Below are positions 1-5,878 of a DNA stretch of 13,814 nucleotides, piece by piece (positions within the stretch are counted from its first letter, which is position 1; every line of letters begins with the position of its first letter). Source of the stretch: CAYLUN01 sp964386865. GTDB taxonomy: Bacteria > Verrucomicrobiota > Kiritimatiellia > RFP12 > UBA1067. Location of the stretch: positions 1 through 13,814 of the forward strand of contig CAYLUN010000125.1 in NCBI GenBank assembly GCA_964386865.1, given 5' to 3'. The notes beneath the pieces were generated by a model. It was not told the DNA's origin. It ran no database searches and was given only the letters and a program-made list of their open reading frames with translations. The translations under genes and the position numbers were made by a program.

Positions 1-1681
1 GCAGGGTCAGCGTGCCGCTGCCGCCCTTGACGAAGGTCAGCGCGTTGGTCATCCGGCCGTTGAACGTGGTGTTCGCGCTCTGGTTGACCGTGAGCGTGGC
101 CGCCGTGGCGCTGGTCAGGACGCGCGCGCCGGCGTTCGCCGTGCCGTGCTGCAGGCCGCCGACGGTCTGGCTGAAGCCGTTGAGGTCCACGAAGCCGTTG
201 GGCGCGTAGCCCAGACCGATATTGAAGGTGCTGGCCGCTGGAAGCGCGTTGGCGAGATCGGTGCGGAGTGTTCCGTTACCTATGGTTGTCGTGCCCCACT
301 CATTTCCGGCGACAGCCAGCACGGTGAGCCCCGGGCTGTCAGTATAGAACGTCCCCGTGCTTCCCAGTAGCACCGGCTTGTTCGTGAAAACCATGGCGCC
401 AGCGGAATTGATGACGAGCTGCTGGCTGGCGCCAAGCGAACTGACGCCCCCGGCCACATCGAGACGCGTGTTGGCCGCCACATTGAAGCGCGCGCCGGAG
501 CGGAGCGTGATCGGCCCGGTCAGCGTGTTGGTTTTGGAGCCGTTGTAAAGGCCCGATTTATAGGTCACATTTTCGCCGCCAATAAAGAAAAGCGGCTCGG
601 CCACCGTGATCCCGCCGTAGACCTGAAGCTGGCCGTCCACGCCCGTGTAGATGGTGGTGCCCGCGCTGGCGCTGCCCAGCGAGTTGCTGTGGTCGATGGC
701 CAGATTGCCCTGTCCGACAAAGGTCTCGCCGCTGTAACTGCTGTCGCTGTACAGGCTCACGATACCTGCGCCAGCCTTGGTGACGCCGGAGGCGCCGGCA
801 GCGCTGTCGCTGATGGCTCCGCGCAGCGTGAGCGTGCGCGTGGTGTCGGGCGAGGTGAGCACCAGCTCCTTGTTCGGGCCGATGGTCGCGTTGCCGCTCA
901 GCGTCAGATCGCCCGCGCCCGCGTTCAGGAGCCCGTTGGCCTGGAACGCGCCCGCGATTGTGCCGGCCGCGCCGGTGTAGCGCAGGGTGTTGAACGACGC
1001 CCCCGCGCCCAGGGTGCCGACCGCCGCCACGTCGTAGTTCAGCGCGCCGGTGGTGTCGGTCACGTTCGCCGCCGTGGCAGCAGCCGTGCCCGTATAGCCC
1101 GTGATGATGCCGCTGCTCACATTCGCGTATTTTGTGGAGGTTAACGTACCGAAGGTGGCCCACGGTGCGATGATGCCGGTGACGCCGTTGGAGAAGCTCA
1201 GGGCAGAGACGGTGACGGTTCCCGATCCTTTGACCGCCACGGCGCAGCCCGTGGAACGGAGCACGCCGCCCGTGACCGCGAACGTCCGGCCGCTGGCGAC
1301 GTTCCAGTCCTGGCCCGCGTTCGCGAGCAGCGTCAGGCCGCAGCCGAGGGTCAGATTCTGGGTAGCGAGCGTCATGTCGACGCCCATTCCGCCCAGCGTC
1401 AGCGAGTTGGTTCCGGCGATGGAGACCGCACCGCCGGGGTTGACGATTCGGATGCCCAGCCAGCTCCGATCGGCTCCGAGCTGGGTGGCGTTGGCGCCGG
1501 TGACGGTGTTGGTCCACTGGGCGACATCCGCCCCAGTCGGGGCGCCGACCAACCAGCTAGTGCCCAGGTTGAGGTTGTCCTGATTGTTGGCCTTGTCGCG
1601 GGTCACGGCCGTTGCAGGGAGACACACAGCCGCGAATGCGGCCAAGCTGACGCACACTACCTTCTGCAGTTGATTAGACAT
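1..1681 (-). CDS. Autotransporter-type beta-strand-repeat protein, secreted, 3' part outside the window
   Basis: I translated this frame by hand from the ATG at 1681 to the left edge; it is open throughout (about 560 residues). A Shine-Dalgarno AGGAG (complement of 1690-1694) lies 8 nt before the start. Residues 1-25 form a Sec signal peptide ending LPATA. The mature part is rich in Gly, Ala, Thr, Ser and Asn with alternating short beta-strand patterns. Residues about 299-330 read GVTKAGAGIVSLYS, then SYSGETFVGQGNLAI, which fits the autotransporter-associated beta-strand repeat (G-x-L-x-K-x-G-x-G-x-L-x-L ... Y-x-G-x-T). A second copy begins at the left edge (FVKGGSGTLTL). Such proteins are exported, repetitive beta-helix surface or matrix proteins; the C-terminus that would show an outer-membrane barrel or sorting signal is not visible. 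The longest uninterrupted frame across 558-1517 is an Arg/His-rich shadow of this gene. The family is well supported; the substrate or function is unknown. Confidence 0.8.
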   Translation of the reverse strand, partial: MSNQLQKVVCVSLAAFAAVCLPATAVTRDKANNQDNLNLGTSWLVGAPTGADVAQWTNTVTGANATQLGADRSWLGIRIVNPGGAVSIAGTNSLTLGGMGVDMTLATQNLTLGCGLTLLANAGQDWNVASGRTFAVTGGVLRSTGCAVAVKGSGTVTVSALSFSNGVTGIIAPWATFGTLTSTKYANVSSGIITGYTGTAAATAANVTDTTGALNYDVAAVGTLGAGASFNTLRYTGAAGTIAGAFQANGLLNAGAGDLTLSGNATIGPNKELVLTSPDTTRTLTLRGAISDSAAGASGVTKAGAGIVSLYSDSSYSGETFVGQGNLAIDHSNSLGSASAGTTIYTGVDGQLQVYGGITVAEPLFFIGGENVTYKSGLYNGSKTNTLTGPITLRSGARFNVAANTRLDVAGGVSSLGASQQLVINSAGAMVFTNKPVLLGSTGTFYTDSPGLTVLAVAGNEWGTTTIGNGTLRTDLANALPAASTFNIGLGYAPNGFVDLNGFSQTVGGLQHGTANAGARVLTSATAATLTVNQSANTTFNGRMTNALTFVKGGSGTLTL

Positions 1682-1725
1682 GACTTTTTCTCCTGTTACA
1701 CATGACTGTTCGCCCTTGAATGTCA

Positions 1726-2131
1726 CTACACTACCGGAAACAACCGAACCCCGCTATTGGCGGATCCGCCCGTCCAAGGCGCATCTCCCGGCGTCGCAAC
1801 CTTGGACGCTTTCTGCCAGCCATCGGCCCCTTGCCCCACTCGCCAGCCTGGCGGCTCTCTTCGGGCATCCACGCATTCCTGGAACCCGAAGCAACCGTGC
1901 AAGTAGGGCGATGCGGCCAGATGCCTTGACCGGCTTCTGATCGAGGGCAAAACCGTGACAAAAAGCATAGCGGACATCAGCCGCGGGCTTCGCGTCCCTC
2001 GCAGCAGGTACCCCGATCCAAATTGCGCCCGAAAACGGGTTGCGGCCTTTCTCTGCCATCGGCATCTCAGCTGCGTGCAGTGCGAAAGGCGCGAGCAGCA
2101 GGGCGGCGAGGAGGGTGAGCGTTTGGTTCAT
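1726..2131 (-). pseudogene. Remnant of a secreted alpha-L-rhamnosidase-like hydrolase (N-terminal pieces, frameshifted)
   Basis: An ATG at 2131, preceded by AGGTG, starts a clear signal peptide (MNQTLTLLAALLLAPFALHA). The next residues (NPFSGAIWIGVP, then RYAFCHGFALDQKPVKASG) resemble the N-terminal region of GH78-type rhamnosidases, where a W-I motif is followed by an F-x-L-x-x-x-P-V-x-A strand. This frame stops making sense near 1907. From about 1875 another frame continues with CVDARREPPGWRVGQ and ADGWQKASKVATPG, matching the family pattern D-A-R-x-E-x-x-G-W ... W-x-x-A. That frame ends at a stop just before 1726. The segment between the two pieces is missing and the catalytic domain is absent. 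I read this as an internally deleted, 3'-truncated pseudogene. The family call rests on recalled motifs, not an alignment; another beta-sandwich hydrolase is possible. Confidence 0.45.
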
Positions 2132-2231
2132 GTACAAAACACCTATCATTTCTTGTCCGCCGCCGTGTTCGTCAAGCCCTCGTTGGTCCAACCTTCGACG
2201 TCATGCCTTTAAAAACCGTTTTAATTTTGGC

Positions 2232-2266
2232 AAAATCACGCAAAAATATCAATCGGCTGTGATTTT
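2232..2266. promoter_or_regulatory. Operator-like inverted repeat AAAATCAC / GTGATTTT
   Basis: AAAATCAC at 2232-2239 is repeated exactly in inverted orientation as GTGATTTT at 2259-2266, with 19 bp between. The repeat overlaps the putative minus-strand promoter and lies between two divergent remnants, one of them a LacI-family regulator. Binding of that regulator here is inference. The spacing is long for a single dimer site, so chance in AT-rich DNA is possible. Confidence 0.3.
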
Positions 2267-2332
2267 CGTTTTCAGTCATTTTATTATGTTATACTGCCAC
2301 ATTAATGTCTGCGCACAATGCCCTTCTACTTC

Positions 2333-2368
2333 CCATTTTCCACGCGCCGCGAGCGTAGCGAGTCAGCC
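2333..2368 (+). repeat. Dispersed 36-bp repeat, copy 1
   Basis: This stretch begins CCATTTTCCACGCGCCG and ends GTCAGCC. It matches 4527-4562 at 33 of 36 positions in the same orientation. It lies in the intergenic region ahead of the LacI remnant. The match is too long for chance and both copies sit at gene edges, so a genome-wide intergenic repeat is likely. Confidence 0.75.
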
Positions 2369-2466
2369 AGCCCATGCCGTCCGCTCTATTACCTCACGCG
2401 CTAAACCAGCTTCACCACTTATCGCGCCTATCGCTCCACACCCGTCTCTCACACTTTAGAACTTCT

Positions 2467-3127
2467 ATGAGAATGCTAGTCAAGGTCGCTAAAGACCTGT
2501 CCCCCTGTCCGCCCTCTGGGGGCGCGGCATCCGCGGCCTGCTGCTGGGCCCCACCACCCTGCGCGAACACGCGCGGGTGGACATGGACTGGACAAGATTC
2601 TCCGCGGTGGAGTTGGGCACCACGCTGGAGCATCCGGCCCTGCACCGCGTTGAACGCAGCTATTGCGAGGATTGCCTCCTGCTGTACGAGTATCTCCGGC
2701 AGCGCGGTTACAGGCGGATCGGTCTCGCCATCACTGAACGGCGGCGCGGGTTCATGCGCGCGGTGGCCGTCGCCGCCTTGTTGCTCCATGTGGCGAAGCA
2801 CCCGGACGCGTGCGCCGCCCCCCCCTGTCCGACGGCGATTTTCATCCGAAAGGATGCCGGGGCTGGCTCAAGCGGGAACATCCCGATGTGGCCATCTTCT
2901 ACCAAAGCAACGTCCCCTCCGAGATACCGGGACAGGCGCGGACACCGACCGCCTATCTCAGCGCCGTTGATCCGCACCAAACCGGACTGGTGCCCGACAT
3001 CGCCTTAATGACCAAGGACGCCGTCCGTTTTCTTCACCAGATGGTCGTTTCCGGCGAACGGGGCCAGCCGGTCCGCTGCTGCAGCCACGCCTATCGCAAC
3101 ATCTTCCAGACAGGCACAACCGCCTGA
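2467..3127 (+). pseudogene. LacI-family transcriptional regulator, broken (deletion plus frameshift)
   Basis: Three plus-strand frames together give pieces of one LacI-family repressor. In frame with a GTG at 2577, the stretch GIRGLLLGP, then DWTRFSAVELG, then LRQRGYRRIGLAI matches the start of the effector-binding (periplasmic-binding-like) domain; GY-R-R-I-G-L is a hallmark. A second frame (2810-3127) supplies GWLKREHPDVAIFYQSNVP and DAVRFLHQMV, the C-terminal half of that domain, ending at TGA. The switch falls at a run of eight C's (2818-2825). Upstream of 2500 the effector-domain frame is closed by a TAA, and about 100 codons including most of the DNA-binding helix-turn-helix are missing. 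A third frame from ATG 2467 (MRMLVKVAKDLS) may be the stub of the original N-terminus, which is tentative. Intact family members are about 340-380 residues. It cannot make a working repressor. It probably once controlled neighbouring sugar-degradation genes. Confidence 0.75.
2818..2825 (+). other. C8 homopolymer at the LacI frameshift
   Basis: Eight consecutive C's mark the point where the LacI reading frame switches. Nine C's would join the upstream frame (HPDACAAPP) directly to the downstream frame (LSDGDF). The site is a slippage-prone tract, so the lesion may be a real mutation or a sequencing or assembly error. Confidence 0.7.
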
Positions 3128-3278
3128 CCTGTGTGAGATTGACCTTTTCCGCATTGATGAACACCGTGTTCAAGGGTGGCCGTCTCGGCGAAGTCCCGGT
3201 TCTTGAATTCGGGCCCGTGCAGGCACGCTAGCAGCGGCTTAACATGAAAGCCCTTGGCTTCCTTGCCCGGGCCGGCAG

Positions 3279-4472
3279 CTACAGTTTGAGCAGGTCCAGA
3301 TTCTTCCGCAGACGCTGAAGGGCGGCGATGTAGCGGTCGGGGATCAGGCCGTGCTTGTCAGGCCCCACGTCAAGCAACAGGTTCGCTCCGCGCGAGACGG
3401 AGGTCAGATACATGCCGAGCAACTCCGCGTCGGGACGCGGCTGGTCGCTCTCGCTGTAGAACCACTCCGCGCCGATGGGATCACAGACTTCGCCAGGCAG
3501 GTAGTAGTTTTTCCCGTCGATGGTGCGCCACTTGACATGGCCGGTCATCGCGTTAGGCAGGAACCTCTCGATCATGATCGCGTCGGTCGGCCAACTCTTG
3601 TCTGGGATGTACTCGGAGCCGTCGCCGATGCCGCTGTTGTAAATGATCAGCGCCTCCGGCTGGCGCGCGGCGATGTGCGCGTAGAGGCGGTTGCGGTAAT
3701 CGCGCGGCAGCAGCGCCGGGATGTCCAGCCACCACTCCACCACGGGGCCGTAGCTGTCCATCAACTCGGTGATTTGCGCCCACTGGAAATCGAGATACCG
3801 CTGCGTGACGAACGCGGAGTTGCGGTTCGGCGGCGGGCCTTGCTTGCCGCCCGGGTAGGGCGCGAGATTCGGCGTGATCGAGCCGAAGAGGTTGTGGTTG
3901 TCCCAGGCGCAGTAGTAGAAGCCCGGCTTCACACCGCGCCGCTCGCAGGCTTTCAGGAACGCGGCGACCACGTCGGTTTTGTTGCCGGAGGTGCCGACGT
4001 GGTAGTCGTTGTGCCGCGTCGGCCAGAGACAGTGTCCGGCGACGTGCTTGGTCGTGAGCACGGCGTACTTCATGCCGGCGTCGCGGGCCACGGCGACCCA
4101 TTGGTCCACGTCAAGCTTGTCGGGAGCATAGGCCGTGGACGGCTCGCTGCCGCCGGGCAGTTCGGAGTCGAGGAACGTGCTCATGCCGAAGTGTATGAAC
4201 ATGCCGAACTTCATCGCTTCCCACCGCTGCAAAGCAGCGACCGGCAGGCGCTGGGCGCCGGGCAGCTTCTTCGCGTCGTCCTCCGCGGTGCGGCGCTTGT
4301 TGTCGGTCTTCTTCGTGGCTATCGGCGCCGGGGCCGTCTGCTGGCCGTGAACGCAGGCGGCGAGTGTTCCGGTTGCGCCGGCGATGACCGCGGCGCGCAG
4401 AAACTTGCGGCGCGATACGTTCGCAGCGGTGGGCATTGCGGCAGAGGTCGAGGTCTTCATACGTTGTTTCAT
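3279..4472 (-). CDS. Exported alpha-L-fucosidase, glycoside hydrolase family 29
   Basis: This 397-residue enzyme should hydrolyse alpha-L-fucosyl bonds with retention of configuration. A twin-arginine signal (SRRKFLRAAVIAG, residues 20-32) ends in a lipobox-like LAAC (Cys40), so it is probably a Tat-exported lipoprotein. Family motifs in order: KFGMFIHFG (88-96), YAVLTTKHVAGHCLWP (136-151), GFYYCAWDNHN (184-194), and VVEWWLD, where Asp250 is the expected nucleophile. SVSRGANLLLDVGP (358-371) is the typical end of the catalytic barrel. No C-terminal carbohydrate-binding domain follows. The ATG at 4472 has AGGA 6 nt upstream; ATG 4460 is an alternative. It is the only intact gene between the isomerase operon and the LacI remnant and may once have belonged to the LacI regulon. 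Activity on a fucose-containing, perhaps sulfated, polysaccharide is inferred from the sulfatase remnant nearby. Confidence 0.9.
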   Translation of the reverse strand: MKQRMKTSTSAAMPTAANVSRRKFLRAAVIAGATGTLAACVHGQQTAPAPIATKKTDNKRRTAEDDAKKLPGAQRLPVAALQRWEAMKFGMFIHFGMSTFLDSELPGGSEPSTAYAPDKLDVDQWVAVARDAGMKYAVLTTKHVAGHCLWPTRHNDYHVGTSGNKTDVVAAFLKACERRGVKPGFYYCAWDNHNLFGSITPNLAPYPGGKQGPPPNRNSAFVTQRYLDFQWAQITELMDSYGPVVEWWLDIPALLPRDYRNRLYAHIAARQPEALIIYNSGIGDGSEYIPDKSWPTDAIMIERFLPNAMTGHVKWRTIDGKNYYLPGEVCDPIGAEWFYSESDQPRPDAELLGMYLTSVSRGANLLLDVGPDKHGLIPDRYIAALQRLRKNLDLLKL

Positions 4473-4480
4473 CCTTTATC

Positions 4481-4741
4481 CTAAGTACTGGCTAAGCAGA
4501 GATGCGATTCGGTTCGGAGTTGATTTCCATTTTCCACGCGCCGTGAGCGCAGCGCGTCAGCCGTCCCTTCGGCTACGCCGTTGCCGCCGGTGCCGGACCA
4601 GCCGTCCGCGCTGGGGGCAGACCCTCCCGCCACAACGGCAGGAGCCTCGAACCCGGCGTTGGTCACAGCGACCGCCGCCCGCACATCAGCCGACAGTCCT
4701 AAAACGACGGCTGTTAATATCACCATGTTCGTTTTTTGCAT
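4481..4741 (-). pseudogene. Truncated secreted-protein gene ending in the dispersed repeat
   Basis: ATG 4741 has a good Shine-Dalgarno (AAGAGG, 6 nt spacer) and starts a signal peptide (MQKTNMVILTAVVLGLSADVRA). The mature start AVAVTNAGFEAP, followed by a Gly/Ser-rich stretch with DGW, is typical of secreted carbohydrate-binding or PEP-CTERM-type proteins whose first strand reads V-x-N-x-G-F-E-x-P. After about residue 55 the frame enters the 36-bp repeat (4527-4562), which encodes the unrelated tail ADALRSRRVENGN, and stops nine bases before the fucosidase start. The rest of the protein is missing. I call it a 5' gene stub; a very small secreted protein cannot be excluded. An upstream in-frame GTG at 4756 is less likely as a start because the ribosome site fits 4741. 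Confidence 0.5.
4527..4562 (+). repeat. Dispersed 36-bp repeat, copy 2
   Basis: This is the second copy of the element at 2333-2368, differing at three positions (C/T, T/C, A/C). It forms the 3' end of the truncated secreted-protein gene and lies about 55 bp upstream of the fucosidase start. Confidence 0.75.
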
Positions 4742-4790
4742 AACACACCTCTTCACAGCGTTGTCTACCTTCAGCTTACCCCTTTTGCCA

Positions 4791-4820
4791 TCACAACCGC
4801 ATGTTCACGCCGACCTTCAT
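4791..4820 (-). pseudogene. Nine-codon stub of a lost gene at the end of the isomerase operon
   Basis: Two bases after the isomerase stop codon, an ATG at 4820 starts MKVGVNMRL and then TGA. It is preceded by GGAGGGA at ideal spacing, one of the strongest ribosome sites in the window and encoded within the last isomerase codons. MK-x-GVN-x-x-L is a common opening of xylose-isomerase-like TIM-barrel proteins. I infer that a further translationally coupled gene was deleted here, leaving its start. A short translated peptide that affects coupling is the alternative. Confidence 0.35.
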
Positions 4821-4822
4821 GA

Positions 4823-5878
4823 TTATCCCTCCGCGATGCCCAGTTCCTTCAGCGTTTTGCGCAGCCACGCCAGCGACTTCTCGATCATCGGGCCGCCCTG
4901 CCCTTCGCACTCCATGCTCAGCGTGCCGCAATAGCCGCTGTCTCGCAGCAGCGCAAGGCACTTCCGGATGTTGTCGGCGTTGACGCCCTCGCCGATCGCG
5001 CACTGGCTCACCGCGATGCCGGTCTGGTTGCCGCGCACCGTTGCCGCCAGCGACTCGGAGACGTCCTTGACATGCACGTGGCTGACCTTCTTGATGAAGC
5101 TCTTCAGGAACACCACGGGGTCCTGGCCTGCAATAAAGGTGTTACCCGTGTCCATATTCATCCGCAGGTACGGGCTGTCGCAGAAGGCGAGCATCTTCTC
5201 CATCATCTCGGGCTTGGTTGTGAAATAGCCGTGCGGCTCAATGTTGACAATAATCTTGTGCGCCTCAGCCACCTCGATGATCTGCCCGTACTCGCGCTTC
5301 ATCATCTCCAGCGCCTCGGCATCTGACAGCCCTTCCGGCTTGTGCAGCCCGTCGGTCGTGTCTACGTTCGGGCTGCCGGCCAGGTTGGCCCACGCGATGG
5401 CTTTCATCACGTACGGCACGCCGCGCAGCGGCCCGTCCTTGCCGGAGAGCGGGAAGGCCGCGTCGACCTGCGAGAAGCTTACGCCGTACCCCTCCATCTT
5501 GCGCCTGAGCAGCACGGGGTCTTCATAGAGCGCCACATGCGGCTGATAGCCGAGGCCGTGAATCCAGCTCACGCCGTCGATCAGGCCGCACTCGATGTGG
5601 TGTACGCCGTTCTTCTGCGCCCACTGGAGGCACGCCTCAAAACTCTTGTAGCTTGAATTGAACGCGTCGGTGTGAAATCCGATCTTCATGGCTCTTTCTC
5701 CTGCGTTTGCCGCGCGGTCCGGCGCGGCGGCGGGGTTCGCTTCGGCATGACTTACAAACCCTTGAAGCAGAGTGCCCGCGGCCGTCGCCGCGAGGGTGCC
5801 GCCAAGAAAATGCCGGCGGTTGAGGGCGGTCGTGTGAGTGTGTTTCTCTTGCATACCATTAGCCTTTTGTTTGAACAT
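4823..5878 (-). CDS. Tat-exported sugar isomerase/epimerase (xylose isomerase-like TIM barrel)
   Basis: The 351-residue protein carries a twin-arginine signal (NRRHFLGGTLAATAAG, residues 20-35), then a TIM barrel of the AP-endonuclease-2/sugar phosphate isomerase type starting at MKIGFHTDAF (64-73). Likely metal ligands sit in NIEPHG (Glu214), MNMDTGN (Asp243), SHVHVKD (His267 or His269) and SMECEG (Glu323), the usual Glu-Asp-His-Glu set. Relatives isomerise or epimerise free or keto sugars, and some act on 3-keto-glycosides; the substrate here is unknown. The first ATG (5878) overlaps the stop of the upstream ThuA gene as TGATG, implying coupled translation. ATG 5854 (MQEKHTHTT) has AAAAGG 8 nt upstream and may be the actual start. 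It is the last intact gene of the operon. Export means it probably works with the exported oxidoreductase rather than on cytoplasmic sugar phosphates. Confidence 0.88.
   Translation of the reverse strand: MFKQKANGMQEKHTHTTALNRRHFLGGTLAATAAGTLLQGFVSHAEANPAAAPDRAANAGERAMKIGFHTDAFNSSYKSFEACLQWAQKNGVHHIECGLIDGVSWIHGLGYQPHVALYEDPVLLRRKMEGYGVSFSQVDAAFPLSGKDGPLRGVPYVMKAIAWANLAGSPNVDTTDGLHKPEGLSDAEALEMMKREYGQIIEVAEAHKIIVNIEPHGYFTTKPEMMEKMLAFCDSPYLRMNMDTGNTFIAGQDPVVFLKSFIKKVSHVHVKDVSESLAATVRGNQTGIAVSQCAIGEGVNADNIRKCLALLRDSGYCGTLSMECEGQGGPMIEKSLAWLRKTLKELGIAEG

Larger units (their letters stand above)
2132..2466. promoter_or_regulatory. AT-rich divergent intergenic region between the two remnants
   Basis: This 335-bp stretch has no convincing gene and is much more AT-rich than its surroundings, especially 2210-2310. 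On the minus strand a possible promoter for the hydrolase remnant is TTGATA (complement of 2247-2252) with CAAAAT (complement of 2224-2229) 17 nt away. On the plus strand a TATACT hexamer at 2290-2295 could serve the LacI remnant, though no good -35 box lies at the right distance. An inverted repeat and one copy of a dispersed 36-bp repeat also lie here and are listed separately. The layout fits a shared regulatory region between a hydrolase gene and its divergent regulator. Confidence 0.35.

Noticed and set aside
558..1517. Long minus-strand frame rich in Arg, His and Gln
   Set aside because: It overlaps the beta-strand-repeat gene in another frame and has the composition expected of a GC-rich shadow. 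The true frame has a signal peptide, ribosome site and family motifs.
3351..4484. 377-codon plus-strand frame opposite the fucosidase
   Set aside because: It is antisense to a clear GH29 gene, has no domain pattern and is biased to Val, Arg and Gly, typical of a shadow.
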